A stretch of 47,112 nucleotides of DNA from Candidatus Omnitrophota bacterium (GCA_025453445.1 JALOQJ010000008.1:1-47112); one strand, 5' to 3'. Shown: positions 32,260 through 43,357, counted from the first letter of the stretch. Program-made: numbers and translations. The notes: generated from the letters alone by a model not told the origin.

Positions 32260-33654
32260 TTACCGATAAAAAGGCAAAAAAGTCAGCATGGCCCAGGCCA
32301 GGCAGGTAGTAATCAAACCAGCGCTTAAGCCTATCCAGAACCATTTTAAAAAACTGACATGTATTTTTTTCTCTTTTTCTAAGATACCTAAGGCAACAAT
32401 ATTGGCAGTTGAGCCGACTACAGTAATATTGCCTCCGAAACAGCCTCCAAAAAGCAAAGCCCACCATAGCGGCTCAAGATTAACATGTAATGCCTGAAAA
32501 CCCTGGATAATCGGGATAAAAGCCGCTACCAATACAACATTATCCAAAATGCTGGAGCCGATGGAGCTCATCCATAGTATTGCTCCGCTTAAAAGATGCG
32601 GGTTACTACCGGTTACTCCGATAATTTTTTGCGCCAAGACATCAGTTGCGCCGGTATATTTAAGTGTCCCTGCCTGCGCAAAAAGCAAAAGAAAAAAAAG
32701 CAACGTCCACCACTCCACATCATGTTCCACATATTCCCTTGCTTTATGCCTTTTCCAGATCATGATGCAGCCGCTGGAAACCAACGGCATAACTAAAAGC
32801 ACGGTATTAAGTTCAAGTTTCCAGAGCAATTCCAGCCGGTGATGCAAAGAAATAATCAAAATGGTAACCCCGAATATCAACAGGCTGATTTTTAACCTTT
32901 TTTCTACCGGCACAGAAATAAGCTTAATTAGGATATCGTTACTGCCGAGCTCTTTAATATGTAAATCAAGTTTCTCAAACGATTTTTTATACCAAAACAT
33001 AACCAAAAAAATAACCGCCACAAGGCAGACCATTGCCACAGGAAATGCTTTGAAAAGGAAATCTTCGAAAGTAAGCCCGGCCTTGGAAGCAATTAAAATT
33101 CCGATCGGATTCCCCAATACAGTAGCAGCACTGCCAATATTCGTAGCAAGCACAGAAATTATGATATACGGCAGCGGGTCAACCTCAAAATAATCGCAGA
33201 TTTCCAAAATTGCTGCAACCATAAATATTATCGAAGTTACTTCGTCAACCACGCAGGCAAGCAGCGCTGAGATTATAGTAACAGAAAGGACAAACCTTTT
33301 CGCGGAAAGGTTGCGCATACGTAAAATCAAAGAAACAATCCAGGCAAAAAATCCTTCATCTTTCAGCAGGCCGATGATAATCATCATCCCGACTAAAAAA
33401 AGAATAACTTCCAGCGAAGCAAATCTTACCAAATGTTCCAAGTCGATGGTCTTGGTCATCATCAACACGGCAGTGCCAAGAAAAGCAAAACTCAGGCGGA
33501 AACTCCAGAAAAATAATGTGCCTAGTATAGAAACGGAAAATATCGCGATAGAGAGAGCCTGGTGCTGGTTGAGGCCCAGGCCAAGATGGGAAAGAAATCC
33601 TAATGCAGTAGAAATAAGGACTAATAAAGTAAACTTAAAAGATAAACTGGGCAT
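32260..33654 (-). CDS. SLC13/ArsB/NhaD-family permease
   Basis: 464 residues, about eleven membrane segments. Repeat motifs NIGSAATVLGNPIGILIASKAG and CFGGNITVVGSTANIVALG are the same type as the 8009-9280 protein, but the two differ in length and sequence. Its start overlaps the CBS gene stop by 3 nt, suggesting CBS-domain control or at least co-translation. Substrate unknown (anion, Na+/H+ or dicarboxylate). Confidence 0.85.
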   Translation of the reverse strand: MPSLSFKFTLLVLISTALGFLSHLGLGLNQHQALSIAIFSVSILGTLFFWSFRLSFAFLGTAVLMMTKTIDLEHLVRFASLEVILFLVGMMIIIGLLKDEGFFAWIVSLILRMRNLSAKRFVLSVTIISALLACVVDEVTSIIFMVAAILEICDYFEVDPLPYIIISVLATNIGSAATVLGNPIGILIASKAGLTFEDFLFKAFPVAMVCLVAVIFLVMFWYKKSFEKLDLHIKELGSNDILIKLISVPVEKRLKISLLIFGVTILIISLHHRLELLWKLELNTVLLVMPLVSSGCIMIWKRHKAREYVEHDVEWWTLLFFLLLFAQAGTLKYTGATDVLAQKIIGVTGSNPHLLSGAILWMSSIGSSILDNVVLVAAFIPIIQGFQALHVNLEPLWWALLFGGCFGGNITVVGSTANIVALGILEKEKKIHVSFLKWFWIGLSAGLITTCLAWAMLTFLPFYR

Positions 33655-34103
33655 TATTCTTTATATTCTGCAAATAAAGCCTTCAAAACATCCCCCCGGG
33701 AGACTATCCCGCTGACTTCCTGATTTTGATTTAAAACCGGCGTGCGCCTTGCCTTCTGTGTCAGCATGACATGCGCTGCTTCGCAAAGAACAGTATCTTC
33801 ATTGACAGTAATTACATTTTCCCGCATTACTTCTCGCACGCGCATTTTAGCCAGAAGGGAAACCTTCTGCCTGACTGCCTTGGGATTCTCGTCATAGACG
33901 AATTTTCCCACTGCCTCCATATAACTAGGAAGAATTTTAACCAGGATTTCTTTTTCTGTAAACATCCCCACCAGTTTATTTTTATCATCAATCACCGGCA
34001 GGCCGCTGATTTTCATCTTCTGTAATACATCCCAGGCATCTAAAGCACTCATCTCAGGAGAAAGGCTGGTAATTTCTTTAATCATTATTTCTCTGATTTT
34101 CAT
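33654..34103 (-). CDS. Tandem CBS-domain protein
   Basis: 149 residues with two CBS domains: the first is about 8-50 (DVLQKMKISGLPVIDDKNKLVGMF) and the second 90-145 (ARRTPVLNQNQEVSGIVSRGDVL). It binds adenine nucleotides, usually as an energy sensor. It is coupled to the SLC13-like permease. The SD TAAGGAGG lies just after the displaced bioY stop. Confidence 0.88.
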   Translation of the reverse strand: MKIREIMIKEITSLSPEMSALDAWDVLQKMKISGLPVIDDKNKLVGMFTEKEILVKILPSYMEAVGKFVYDENPKAVRQKVSLLAKMRVREVMRENVITVNEDTVLCEAAHVMLTQKARRTPVLNQNQEVSGIVSRGDVLKALFAEYKE

Positions 34104-34114
34104 ATGCTCCCTCC

Positions 34115-34638
34115 TTAAAATATCTCTTTAATCCTGGGTTTTAACGCAAGATAAATACCCGCAGCAGCAAATGCCTTAATCAGATCTCCCTCGAACCTAA
34201 AAATACCCGCAGCCAGATTGCCCCACAGGTAAGTAATAGCAGGTCGGCTAAACAGAATAAACAAAATACCGCAATCAAATTATCTCTGCCGTATTTTATA
34301 AATTTACCGATAAAAAACGCAGCTAAAATAAAACCCGCTAAGTATCCGGCAGTGGGGCCGTAAAAATAAGCTAAGCCGCTGCCTGCCTGAGTGAAAATTG
34401 ACAGGCCTGATGCCCCTAAAAATACATAGCTCAGCTGGCTTACTGCCCCCAGCCGAGACCCAAGAAAAGCTCCGGAAAGCAGGACAAAAAAAGTCTGCAG
34501 AGTAAGCGGCACCGGAGTAAATAACAAAGGTATACGTACAAAAGCCCCCAGGCTAGTCATAATTACAAAACCGGCAATGCCAATCAAACGGCAGAGCTGC
34601 TTATTGGTAATAATCTCTTTTTTTAAAATTGCTTCCAT
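34115..34638 (-). pseudogene. bioY: Biotin transporter bioY, frame-disrupted near the C-terminus
   Basis: The first 150 or so codons from ATG 34638 encode a good BioY S component (TPVPLTLQTFFVLLSGAFLG, YFYGPTAGYLAGF). The frame stops at 34180 after CGAIWLRVFLGSREI. The expected last BioY block, GDLIKAFAAAGIYLALKP, is present just downstream but in another frame, ending at 34115. A frameshift and probably a small deletion are implied. The ATG overlaps the lpxL stop (TAATG). It is either a pseudogene or a sequence error. Confidence 0.72.
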
Positions 34639-35558
34639 TATTTATCCTCCTTAGGTTTTGTTTTCCACCTGCGGTGGATCCAACTCCATTCCGCAGGATA
34701 CTGGCGAATATAATTTTCGATAATATTGGTCAGCCTTTGAATATTTATTTTTATTGTTTCACTCGGGCTTCTGCCTTCCTCTATTTCCATGGCAGGCTCA
34801 AAAATAATTTTATGCGTATCATCCGGCTGCCTGACAATAAAACAAGGCACTAATTTTGCTTTTGTGCGCTGGGCAAAGATAATCGGCCCGGTAGCAGTAG
34901 CTGCTTTTTGCCCGAAGAAATCCACGAATACCCCGGCTGTGCCGAAATTCTGGTCGATAGGGATAAAAACAACTTCATTCTGCCTAAGCGCTTTGATAGT
35001 CGTATCCACACAGGTATTGCGCGGCTGGCTATAAATGGTGCGCACCTTGAATTTTTCTCGCTTCTCCAAAAAGATTTTTTCCACCCGGCTGTCGCGCATC
35101 GGCCGCATGATCCCGGCAACCTTAAGCCCTTCCTGGCTTAAACGTGAGAGCATTAATGGAAAATTCCCGAAATGCGCGCTGACTAAAATCACTCCCCTGC
35201 CTTCTTTTAGCGCCGCATCCAGATATTCTTTGCCCTTGAAGCCAATGCGTTTTTTTAAGAGCTCAGGCTTATCCGTCATAAAAATCAGCTCAAAGCCTGA
35301 CTTAACCATATAGGTAAAGCTGTCTTTGGCTATTGTTTCAATTTCTGCTTTTGTTTTATCCGTGCCAAAAGCAATATTCAAGCTTTCCTGAGCAAGCTTT
35401 CTCTGTTTTAGCGCTAAAGTATAGCCTAATGCAGAAAGCTGATCAGCGAGGCCATACAGCCAGCGGCTGGGAATAAGCTTAACTATCGAAAAACAAACAA
35501 TTATGGCAATCCAGCCAAAAAAACGGGGAATGCTTTTACGTATTTTCTTTGTATCCAT
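34638..35558 (-). CDS. LpxL/HtrB-type lauroyl acyltransferase
   Basis: 306 residues, with an N-terminal membrane segment (about 12-30). The acyltransferase block VSAHFGNFPLMLSRL supplies the catalytic His; IPIDQNFGTAGVFVDFFG and the C-terminal YPAEWSWIHRRWKTKP are LpxL hallmarks. It adds a secondary acyl chain to lipid A, supporting an LPS outer membrane. The Glu/Asp of the HX4D motif is not clear in HFGNF. It follows the AdoK-like gene by 2 nt. Confidence 0.88.
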   Translation of the reverse strand: MDTKKIRKSIPRFFGWIAIIVCFSIVKLIPSRWLYGLADQLSALGYTLALKQRKLAQESLNIAFGTDKTKAEIETIAKDSFTYMVKSGFELIFMTDKPELLKKRIGFKGKEYLDAALKEGRGVILVSAHFGNFPLMLSRLSQEGLKVAGIMRPMRDSRVEKIFLEKREKFKVRTIYSQPRNTCVDTTIKALRQNEVVFIPIDQNFGTAGVFVDFFGQKAATATGPIIFAQRTKAKLVPCFIVRQPDDTHKIIFEPAMEIEEGRSPSETIKINIQRLTNIIENYIRQYPAEWSWIHRRWKTKPKEDK

Positions 35559-35560
35559 TT

Positions 35561-36046
35561 CTAAAGTTTATAACCGATTTTGCGTAAGAATTCATGGCGC
35601 CAAAGCTTGTCTTCGCTAGATTCAATGCCTTTGGGTTTAGCGCCATCAATTACCCCTAAAATACCATTTCCAAAATCTGTTTCTGCGACGATCACTTCCA
35701 CCGGATTGGCAGTGGCACAATATATTGCGCAGACTTCCGGAACAGCTTTAATCGCATTCAGTACGTTTATAGGATAAGCACCTCTTAAAAATATCAGGAA
35801 ACTATGGCCTGCCCCTATTTCCAAGGCACTATCTTCAGCGAGTTTTTTTAATTCTTCGTCTGTTCCCTCTGACCTGACTTTGCAGGCTCCGGAAGACTCA
35901 ACAAACGCTAAGCCAAATTTTATCCCCGGAACAGTATTTACCAATATTTCATAAAGGTCTTCTACGGTCTTGATAAAATGGCTCTGGCCCAAAATTAAAT
36001 TTATTTCATCGGGTTTTTTGATTTTTATTGATTTCATGTTCACCAT
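35561..36046 (-). CDS. Adenosine-specific kinase family protein
   Basis: 161 residues. The pattern [39 protein letters not shown] and [12 protein letters not shown] with ILGVIDG match the archaeal/bacterial adenosine-specific kinase family. It probably phosphorylates or binds adenosine. The ATG at 36046 has a G-rich SD. Its role next to a PIG-L deacetylase and LpxL is unclear. Confidence 0.87.
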   Translation of the reverse strand: MVNMKSIKIKKPDEINLILGQSHFIKTVEDLYEILVNTVPGIKFGLAFVESSGACKVRSEGTDEELKKLAEDSALEIGAGHSFLIFLRGAYPINVLNAIKAVPEVCAIYCATANPVEVIVAETDFGNGILGVIDGAKPKGIESSEDKLWRHEFLRKIGYKL

Positions 36047-36047
36047 T

Positions 36048-37457
36048 TTATTCCCCCCTAAATAGGTTAATTTTACAGAAACCTATCGTATCCTCTGGCA
36101 AGGCTCCGGTGTACGCCCTTGCTGAAGCAAGAATAAAATCAGGGCTGCCTAATACTTTAAGCGGCACTTTTAATGTCAGATCCTGACGTGATAAATCTAA
36201 AGACATTCCTTCCGGAGTAATTTCTTTTTTACCGTCGAAAACCCTGAAATTTTTATGCTTGGTAATAATATGCAGTTTAGGCATCTGGGCAAAGGGTGTA
36301 TCAAAACTATAACCGAAAAGATAAAAACTTGCTGCCACGCGGCGGTCAGAGCTTTCTTTTGTTTTATGTATACGTATTAAAAATGCATTATCATCAACGT
36401 TAAAATTAAATTTACCTAATTCACCCGGGATACCTTCATTTAAACCTGCCCTTTTATCAGATAACTTAAAAATAGCAGCAAACTGCTTTTTTAATGCCGC
36501 TAATTTATCCGCTTCTTTGGGCTTAGCCGGAATAACCAATTTAATTTGAGGGTAACTGCCGAATAATTCGTTCTTACGCGCAAAAGCCAACAGATAAAAA
36601 GCGCTGGAAGCAGTCTGGCTGCGGTAACAAAGCACAGCCTGATGTTTTTTCTCTAGCCCCTCCGGAGTCAATTTATCTTCCGACCAGAGTATCGGTGAAC
36701 CCAAGAAGCTTTGCGGCGGAGAAAGCGTCAACTCAGGCCGATAATGCCGGGGCATGGGCCAGCCTACCCAGTGAATCAGGTAAGGATAAATTTTAGGCCG
36801 CGGCAATTCCCATTCTAAATCAGCCAAAGCTACTTCCAGAAACAGATATAATGTTTTATGATCAACATTTACATCCGCTGGGTGAGAAACAAAAATCTTC
36901 GTCGGATTGTATAAACGAAGTAATTTTTCCAGATCATCGAGGATATTTTCCGCCTTGTAAGGCGCGCCATATGATAAATCTTCTTTATAAGGGACAGAAG
37001 AAATCCGGGTAAGAAAATCCCTAAATGGCCGCTCACTCTGCCAATAATCTTTAAAAATGTGAAATGTCCCGTAATCAGGATAGCCTAAAAATACAAGCCT
37101 GAGCCTATTTAAACCTAACAGTTTCATTGCTGCTATTGCCTCTTTTTTGCGCAATTCGCCCATGGCGATAAATTCACTTGTCATCCAAATAAGCTCTTTT
37201 TTATAGACGATAAAAGCGAATTCATTATGATCGCCGTTAGTTAAGTAGGCCACATGGACATCTGCGCCTGCCTTAAGCGCCTGCTGAATAATCCCGGCGC
37301 AGCCGATAGTCTCGTCGTCAGGATGAGGAGCAAGAATCAAAATGCGGTCGTTCTTCTGTATCGGCTCAATAGGGGATATCTGAAATCCCTGTTGGCACCA
37401 GGCAGAGCTTATGGCTATAAGGCAGCAAACAAAAGTAAAAATAATTTTTCTCAACAT
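36048..37457 (-). CDS. Exported PIG-L family deacetylase
   Basis: 469 residues with a signal peptide (to about SSAWCQQ). The catalytic motif is [13 protein letters not shown] near residue 44, with a downstream [13 protein letters not shown] for metal binding. It removes N-acetyl groups from GlcNAc-like substrates outside the cytoplasm, perhaps on surface glycans. The C-terminal half is a beta-rich region of unknown role. No SD: the -10 TAAGAT is 6 nt before ATG. Confidence 0.85.
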   Translation of the reverse strand: MLRKIIFTFVCCLIAISSAWCQQGFQISPIEPIQKNDRILILAPHPDDETIGCAGIIQQALKAGADVHVAYLTNGDHNEFAFIVYKKELIWMTSEFIAMGELRKKEAIAAMKLLGLNRLRLVFLGYPDYGTFHIFKDYWQSERPFRDFLTRISSVPYKEDLSYGAPYKAENILDDLEKLLRLYNPTKIFVSHPADVNVDHKTLYLFLEVALADLEWELPRPKIYPYLIHWVGWPMPRHYRPELTLSPPQSFLGSPILWSEDKLTPEGLEKKHQAVLCYRSQTASSAFYLLAFARKNELFGSYPQIKLVIPAKPKEADKLAALKKQFAAIFKLSDKRAGLNEGIPGELGKFNFNVDDNAFLIRIHKTKESSDRRVAASFYLFGYSFDTPFAQMPKLHIITKHKNFRVFDGKKEITPEGMSLDLSRQDLTLKVPLKVLGSPDFILASARAYTGALPEDTIGFCKINLFRGE

Positions 37458-37463
37458 GAGGGT

Positions 37464-37492
37464 ATCTTATCATATAAAGCTTTTAAAATCAA
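37464..37492 (-). promoter_or_regulatory. Promoter for the PIG-L operon (leaderless)
   Basis: TTGATT (37487-37492), 17-nt spacer, TAAGAT (37464-37469), then 6 nt to the ATG. With no room for an SD, a leaderless mRNA is expected. Confidence 0.55.
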
Positions 37493-37513
37493 ATGCTAGG
37501 ATGAATAAATAAA

Positions 37514-37541
37514 TTGAAAATATCCGGCTGGAAGGTATAAT
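37514..37541 (+). promoter_or_regulatory. Promoter for the CDF gene (leaderless)
   Basis: TTGAAA (37514-37519), 16-nt spacer, TATAAT (37536-37541), then 7 nt to the ATG at 37549. A start at or near the A of ATG is expected. Confidence 0.65.
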
Positions 37542-37548
37542 TATTAGT

Positions 37549-38421
37549 ATGGAAATGAACCTGCAGCAGCATTACAGCCATATCCGCAAAGTACTCATAC
37601 TAGTGCTCGTCTTAAACTGGGCAGTAGCATTTGCCAAGATTATCTACGGGCTGACCAGCCGCTGTTCCAGTATGGCTGCCGACGGCTTTCATTCCCTTGC
37701 TGACGGCACCTCAAATATCATCGGCTTAATCGGAATTCATTTTGCCTGCCAGCCCAGAGACGAAGATCATCCTTACGGCCACAAAAAATATGAAACCTTT
37801 TTTTCATTAGGCATCGCGGCTTTGCTATTCCTGGTTTGTTTTGAATTAATTCAGGAGGGTATACGCCGTCTGATTAAACCGGTTACCCCTGAAATCAATA
37901 CTGCAAGTTTTATTGTAATGCTCTTAACCTTAGGGGTGAATTTCTGGGTAATGAATTATGAGCGTAAAAAAGGAACGGCCTTGCGCAGCGATATTTTGGT
38001 TTCAGATGCCATGCACACCCGCGCAGACATCTTTACTTCTTTCTCAGTCATCGTTACCTTAGTAGCTATAAAATTAGGTTTCCCGCTTTTGGATGCCATC
38101 GCGACCTTACTTATCGCCTTATTTATTGCTCATGCTGCTTTTGATATTATTAAAGACAGTTCGCGCATACTTTGCGATACGGTTGTTTTGGAAGAGAAAA
38201 GGATTACTGATATTGTCCTGGGGGTTAAAGGAGTAAGAAACTGCCATAAAATCAGGACGCGCGGCAGGCCGGACGATATTTATGTTGATTTACACGTGCA
38301 GGTCAATCCTGATATGCATGTGGATAATGCCCACCGGATTAGTTACGCTATTGAAGACGCGATTAAGACAGGTATACCAGAAGTAACTGATGTTGTCGTA
38401 CACATCGAACCAAAAGATTAA
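37549..38421 (+). CDS. Cation diffusion facilitator (CDF) transporter
   Basis: 290 residues with about six membrane segments. Metal-site motifs are MAADGFHSLADG and SDAMHTRADIF. The C-terminal cytoplasmic domain (about 205-290) has VKGVRNCHKIRTRGRPDDIYVDLHV and ends HIEPKD. It exports Zn2+, Fe2+, Mn2+ or similar using a proton gradient. It is divergent from the PIG-L operon. No SD. It is a counterpart to the uptake systems elsewhere in the window. Confidence 0.92.
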   Translation: MEMNLQQHYSHIRKVLILVLVLNWAVAFAKIIYGLTSRCSSMAADGFHSLADGTSNIIGLIGIHFACQPRDEDHPYGHKKYETFFSLGIAALLFLVCFELIQEGIRRLIKPVTPEINTASFIVMLLTLGVNFWVMNYERKKGTALRSDILVSDAMHTRADIFTSFSVIVTLVAIKLGFPLLDAIATLLIALFIAHAAFDIIKDSSRILCDTVVLEEKRITDIVLGVKGVRNCHKIRTRGRPDDIYVDLHVQVNPDMHVDNAHRISYAIEDAIKTGIPEVTDVVVHIEPKD

Positions 38422-38424
38422 AAA

Positions 38425-38910
38425 CTACAAATATTCCAGCGGATCCTGCGCAATGCCGTTCTTCCTCACTTCAAAATGCAGATGCGGCTGGATACCATTG
38501 GAACGGGCATTACCGGTTTTACCGACACTACCAAGCACAGTTCCCTGCATGATAAAATCCCCTTCCTTGGTATAAATTTGTTGCAGGTGCCCATAAATCG
38601 TAACCACATCACCGCTGTGGCTGATCACCACATATTTGCCCATACCATTATTGCTGCGGGCAGCAATTACTTTACCTGAACGTACAGCAACTACCGGTGT
38701 ACCGACCGCGCCCAAGAGATCAATCCCCTTATGCACCCTCCTGCCGTTGCGCGGGCTGGCAAAAGTCCCATCGCCTCTTGAATCAGAACGAATAATAAAA
38801 TCGCCTTTGTATTGCACCGGGCAAAGAAAAGGCTTTTTATCCAGAAAAGAAATGCTAATAATAAGATAAATGGGCAGGATTAGTAATAAAAATAAAAATA
38901 TTTTTTTCAT
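38425..38910 (-). CDS. M23-family (LytM) peptidoglycan peptidase
   Basis: 161 residues from ATG 38910. One N-terminal membrane/signal segment (about 3-20), then the M23 zinc motifs HKGIDLLG (HxxxD) and HLHFEV (HxH). It cuts peptidoglycan cross-bridges in the periplasm or is a divisome activator. It overlaps the lnt stop by 4 nt (ATGA). Confidence 0.9.
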   Translation of the reverse strand: MKKIFLFLLLILPIYLIISISFLDKKPFLCPVQYKGDFIIRSDSRGDGTFASPRNGRRVHKGIDLLGAVGTPVVAVRSGKVIAARSNNGMGKYVVISHSGDVVTIYGHLQQIYTKEGDFIMQGTVLGSVGKTGNARSNGIQPHLHFEVRKNGIAQDPLEYL

Positions 38911-40436
38911 GATTTTATGGGGCGTATTATACCATAAAGAATAATTAAAAAACAAGCAAGAATAAATTTATCCCCATAGCGCGTATAAAAAGAAATCGGG
39001 ACATTTATAGGCATGGGCAGTACTTCTGTCCGATAACCGGCAATAAATATGTTCCTGCCGCGCCCATCCTGAACTAAAGAAATAATTTTACCTGTCGGAG
39101 CAATAAACCCGGAAACTCCGGTATTGGCAGCGCGCGCCAAATATCTGCGGTTTTCCACTGCCCGGAATACCGATGCCTGTAAATGCTGATACGGCGCAGA
39201 GGTTTGTTTATACCAGGCATCATTAGTGATATTTACTAAAAAGCCTGCACCCTTTTTGGTAAACTCTCTGGCTAAATCGGGAAAAACATCCTCAAAGCAA
39301 TCAAGCACAGCGAATTTAGCCGCTACCTGAAATATTGTATAGTCTCTGCCTTTTGTAATATCACCGATAGGAACCACTTTACTTAAAAAAGGAAAGAATC
39401 TTTTCAACGGTATATATTCACCGAAAGGAACAAGATGTAATTTATCATAACGCTGCTTTATCATACCTGAGCCGTCAATTAACAGGGCACTGCCGAAATA
39501 ATCATCTTTTTGTCTTACCACTGCTCCGGCAAGCAGGGGGATTTTAATTTCCCTGGATAAAGAAAAAACCTGCTCAAATACCCAATTATCCTCGCCTAAA
39601 ATTCCCGGGATAGCTGCCTCCGGCCAAATAATCAAATCAGGTTTATCAAGCGCGGCTTGCCTGGTTAATTCAGCATACCTATCCAGAATAAACCCCGCGT
39701 ATCGCTCATCCCATTTGAAACCTTGAGGGATATTGCCCTGGATAACAGAGACTTTTATTGCATTATTGCCGTTAGAGTATTTTAGCGGAGATAACTTTAA
39801 ATATCCATAAGCCAAGACTAAAAACAAAAATGAGAATAATATAATAAACGCTAGTTTTAGCCGGCCCCAAAATTTATTTTTAAACGCCCAGATTATCTCC
39901 ACAATTGCGACATTTACCAACATTACTAAAAATGAAACTCCCCAGGCCCCGGTAATATCTGCAATTTGAATTACGGGCAAATTAAGATACTGCGAATACC
40001 CTAACAGCGCCCAGGGAAAACCGCTAAAGAGATATCCTCGGATATATTCTAAAAAAACCCAAACAGCAGGAATAAATATTAGCCCGAAAGGGGTAGATTT
40101 TCTAGTTACCGGCCGGATGATCAGGCCGAATATGCCAAAATATAAAGATAAATACACAATCAGCATAATCGTACCGATTAAGGTAACATGCACCAGCCAA
40201 TAGATTATGCCCGACCAGAAAATTATTCCCGTTAAGAACAAAAGTAAGAACGCCTGTTTTAAAGATTTATCTTTTAGGCTGAAAAACACCGGTAAAAACC
40301 CGAACCAGGCGCATGGCCAGAGGTTGAAATTAGGAAAAGACAGGATAAGCAGGATCCCTGAGGCAATAGACAAAAAAACATCTTTTGCTGAAAGCTGAAA
40401 GCTGAAAGCTGAAAGCTGTTTTATTGTCCGCAGCAT
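38907..40436 (-). CDS. lnt: Apolipoprotein N-acyltransferase
   Basis: 509 residues. Six N-terminal membrane segments are followed by a nitrilase domain. The catalytic triad is visible: IWPEAAIPG (Glu), [11 protein letters not shown] (preceded by the Lys of DKLHL), and [11 protein letters not shown] (Cys). It N-acylates lipoproteins, matching the lipoproteins in the window. The ATG at 40436 lies 16 nt inside the secA end, and codons 7-17 are made from a heptamer repeat. Confidence 0.92.
   Translation of the reverse strand: MLRTIKQLSAFSFQLSAKDVFLSIASGILLILSFPNFNLWPCAWFGFLPVFFSLKDKSLKQAFLLLFLTGIIFWSGIIYWLVHVTLIGTIMLIVYLSLYFGIFGLIIRPVTRKSTPFGLIFIPAVWVFLEYIRGYLFSGFPWALLGYSQYLNLPVIQIADITGAWGVSFLVMLVNVAIVEIIWAFKNKFWGRLKLAFIILFSFLFLVLAYGYLKLSPLKYSNGNNAIKVSVIQGNIPQGFKWDERYAGFILDRYAELTRQAALDKPDLIIWPEAAIPGILGEDNWVFEQVFSLSREIKIPLLAGAVVRQKDDYFGSALLIDGSGMIKQRYDKLHLVPFGEYIPLKRFFPFLSKVVPIGDITKGRDYTIFQVAAKFAVLDCFEDVFPDLAREFTKKGAGFLVNITNDAWYKQTSAPYQHLQASVFRAVENRRYLARAANTGVSGFIAPTGKIISLVQDGRGRNIFIAGYRTEVLPMPINVPISFYTRYGDKFILACFLIILYGIIRPIKS
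40387..40418. repeat. Heptanucleotide tandem repeat in the lnt 5' end
   Basis: GCTGAAA is repeated four times plus a GCTG remainder (plus-strand reading). It encodes [10 protein letters not shown] in lnt. Because seven is not a multiple of three, each unit gained or lost changes the reading frame. Confidence 0.9.
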
Positions 40437-43351
40437 TTTTTATATTTTTTTCCTGAACCGCACGGACAGGGATCGTTCCTGCCGACTTTCTCGTGCGTGG
40501 CTTGTTGAATAGCCGGAGATTTTGTTTTCAGAGGATTGACTGAAGGGGGCGGCGCTGAAGTATCTTCACGGGAAGAAGCAAATTCATTTATCTCCGGATG
40601 CAATAATTGCTGGGACTCGGTACTAAATACGCCCTTAAATTTTTCTTCTTTAGCAGGCTGCAGCCTAAAGATATTTTCCACTGCTTCATCTTCAATGCCG
40701 GTAATCATCGCGGAAAACATAGTGAACGCTTCCCGTTTGTATTCAATCAGCGGATCGCGCTGGCCATAGGCGCGCAAACCGATGCCTTCACGCAGAGAAT
40801 CCATGGCATAGAGATGATCTTTCCAGCGGCTGTCAATTACTTGTAAGAATACTATACGTTCCAGATGCCGCAGCAGGCCTTCGCCGATAGATTGTTCTTT
40901 CCTGTTATAAAAATCTTCGGTTTCCTTAAATAAATATTCAAGCAAGGCATCCCTGCCTAATTCTTTTATCTTCGCCAATTCAACTTCCAGCCCGAATTTC
41001 AATCTTAAATTATTCACAAGGCCGACAAAATCCCAATCTTCAGGGCTTAAATTTTCAGGGGCGTAGCTTGCTGCCAACTGGTCAACGATTTTATCAGCAA
41101 TATCCAGAACGTTATCTTTAAGAGAAATCCCCTCCAGTATAGAATGGCGCTGAGAATAAATTACTTCTCTCTGTTTATTCATTACATTGTCATATTCCAG
41201 GAGCTGTTTTCTGATTTCAAAATTATGCTGCTCCACGCGGCGCTGAGCAACTTCAATGGACTTTGTAATCCAGGGATGCTCAATTACCTGCCCTTCTTCC
41301 AACCCAAGCATATTCATCATTCCGATAAGCTTCTCTGAACCAAAGAGCCGCATCAAATCATCTTCTAAGGCAACATAAAACCGCGACGATCCGGGATCCC
41401 CCTGCCTGCCGCAGCGGCCGCGCAGCTGATTATCAATCCTGCGTGCTTCATGGCGCTCTGTGCCTAAAACATGCAGCCCGCCTAAGCCTACTACTTTATC
41501 GTGTTCGTCTTTGGTTTCTTTTCTGTATTGTTCCAGAAAATTCCTATATTCCTGCTGAAAATCCGGCTGGTCAGGATCGAGTTTTTGTTTTGCCACGCTG
41601 CGCGCGATAAACTCCGGGTTGCCGCCCAATAAAATATCTGTCCCGCGTCCGGCCATATTAGTGGCGATAGTTACCGCCTTAAACCTGCCTGCCTGGGCAA
41701 CAATTTGCGCTTCCATTTCATGGTATTTAGCATTCAAAACCTGATGCGGGATACCGCGCATCTTTAACATCTGAGAAAGCAGTTCTGATCTTTCAATAGA
41801 TATGGTGCCAACCAGCACTGGCTCGCCTTTTTCATAAAGTGCGGATATTTCTTCGACTACGGCATTGAATTTTTCTTTCTCCGAACGATAAATACAATCT
41901 GCGAAATTGCTGCGGATGAGTTTACGATTAGTCGGCACTACTGCCACATCAAGCTGATAAATTGCCTTGAATTCAGAGGCCTCGGTAAAAGCTGTTCCGG
42001 TCATCCCGGCTAATTTTTCATACATACGGAAATAATTCTGAAAGGTAATCGTAGCAAGGGTCTGGTTTTCCCGCTCGATTTTCATCCCTTCCTTGGATTC
42101 TACTGCCTGATGCAGGCCGTCTGACCACCTGCGGCCGGGCATCATCCTGCCGGTAAATTCATCGACGATAACCACCTCCCCGTCTTTTACCACATAATCT
42201 ACGTCGCGCTGAAAAAATTCCTTTGCCCGCAATGCCTGTATAGTGTGGTGCCGGTATTCAATTGCCTCAAGGCTATGCAGGCTCTCAATACCCCACAAAC
42301 GGCAGGCCTTGGCTTCGCCTTCTTCGCTTAAAGAAATAGAATTGCTTTTCTCATCGGCTAAATAATCATAACCCTTAGAAAGATCAATCCCTTTATATTT
42401 AGCGTTAATCTCGTCTTTTTCAGTAACCCGCCTGCCCTTTAACTGGAGAGCAATTTTTTGCGCGGTATAATATTTATCAGTAGCTTCTTCTGCCGGCCCG
42501 GAAATAATCAGCGGAGTGCGCGCCTCATCAATCAATATGGAATCCACTTCGTCAACGATAGCAAAATAAAACGGCCGCTGCACCAATTCTTCTAAGCCAT
42601 ATTTCATATTATCGCGCAAGTAGTCAAAACCGAATTCGTTATTTGTCCCATAAGTAATATCGCAGGCGTAGGCTATTTTTCTTTGTTCGTCCGACATATC
42701 ATGTTGAATTGTTCCGACAGTAAGCCCGAGAAATTCATAAACCGGCCCCATCCATTCGCGATCGCGCCGCGCCAGGTAATCATTAACCGTTACAATATGC
42801 ACGCCTCTGCCAAGCAGGGCATTCAAATATGCCGGCAAAGTTGCCACAAGGGTCTTACCTTCTCCGGTAGCCATCTCAGCGATTTTTCCTTCGTGTAAAA
42901 TTACTCCACCGGCAATCTGCACGTCAAAATGCCTCAGGCCGATGGTGCGCTTAGCTGCCTCACGGACAACCGCGAAACTCTCAGGCAATATTTCAGCGAA
43001 TATTTTATTCCGGGCAAATTTCAGTTTCTCTTTAATTTTTGCTTTTTCTTCCGGGATAGCCACAGAAAGCAATAATTCTTCTAATTCCTTCAACTCCTGC
43101 GCAAACTCTTCAGCTTTTTGCGCGATGTGTTCTTTAAAAAAATTTGTTTTTGCCTGCAACTGGGCATCAGAAAACGTGCTAATCTCAGGTTCAAAGGTAT
43201 TTACCCGGTTTACAATCCCTGCCAGTTCCAGCATTTTATTAATAGAAGGAGCCGGCATATCCGCGTGCAAAACCATATTAACTCCCGGATAACGTTTGTT
43301 AATAGCTGTTTGCTTTTGCCTTAAAATATTTTTCTTAATGAAAGCTAACAT
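40421..43351 (-). CDS. secA: Preprotein translocase ATPase SecA
   Basis: 976 residues from ATG 43351. NBD1 Walker A is MATGEGKTL and DEAD-like [15 protein letters not shown]; the NBD2 arginine region [12 protein letters not shown] is present. The C-terminal zinc tail [13 protein letters not shown] is intact. It drives Sec-dependent export. There is an N-terminal extension relative to E. coli SecA of about 20-25 residues ([16 protein letters not shown]). No clear SD; a longer frame opens at 43405 but has no support. Confidence 0.95.
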   Translation of the reverse strand: MLAFIKKNILRQKQTAINKRYPGVNMVLHADMPAPSINKMLELAGIVNRVNTFEPEISTFSDAQLQAKTNFFKEHIAQKAEEFAQELKELEELLLSVAIPEEKAKIKEKLKFARNKIFAEILPESFAVVREAAKRTIGLRHFDVQIAGGVILHEGKIAEMATGEGKTLVATLPAYLNALLGRGVHIVTVNDYLARRDREWMGPVYEFLGLTVGTIQHDMSDEQRKIAYACDITYGTNNEFGFDYLRDNMKYGLEELVQRPFYFAIVDEVDSILIDEARTPLIISGPAEEATDKYYTAQKIALQLKGRRVTEKDEINAKYKGIDLSKGYDYLADEKSNSISLSEEGEAKACRLWGIESLHSLEAIEYRHHTIQALRAKEFFQRDVDYVVKDGEVVIVDEFTGRMMPGRRWSDGLHQAVESKEGMKIERENQTLATITFQNYFRMYEKLAGMTGTAFTEASEFKAIYQLDVAVVPTNRKLIRSNFADCIYRSEKEKFNAVVEEISALYEKGEPVLVGTISIERSELLSQMLKMRGIPHQVLNAKYHEMEAQIVAQAGRFKAVTIATNMAGRGTDILLGGNPEFIARSVAKQKLDPDQPDFQQEYRNFLEQYRKETKDEHDKVVGLGGLHVLGTERHEARRIDNQLRGRCGRQGDPGSSRFYVALEDDLMRLFGSEKLIGMMNMLGLEEGQVIEHPWITKSIEVAQRRVEQHNFEIRKQLLEYDNVMNKQREVIYSQRHSILEGISLKDNVLDIADKIVDQLAASYAPENLSPEDWDFVGLVNNLRLKFGLEVELAKIKELGRDALLEYLFKETEDFYNRKEQSIGEGLLRHLERIVFLQVIDSRWKDHLYAMDSLREGIGLRAYGQRDPLIEYKREAFTMFSAMITGIEDEAVENIFRLQPAKEEKFKGVFSTESQQLLHPEINEFASSREDTSAPPPSVNPLKTKSPAIQQATHEKVGRNDPCPCGSGKKYKKCCGQ

Positions 43352-43357
43352 ATGCGT

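Noticed and set aside
40387-40418. CRISPR-like repeat
   Set aside because: Units are 7 nt, directly adjacent with no spacers; a simple tandem repeat. No CRISPR array or cas gene was seen.
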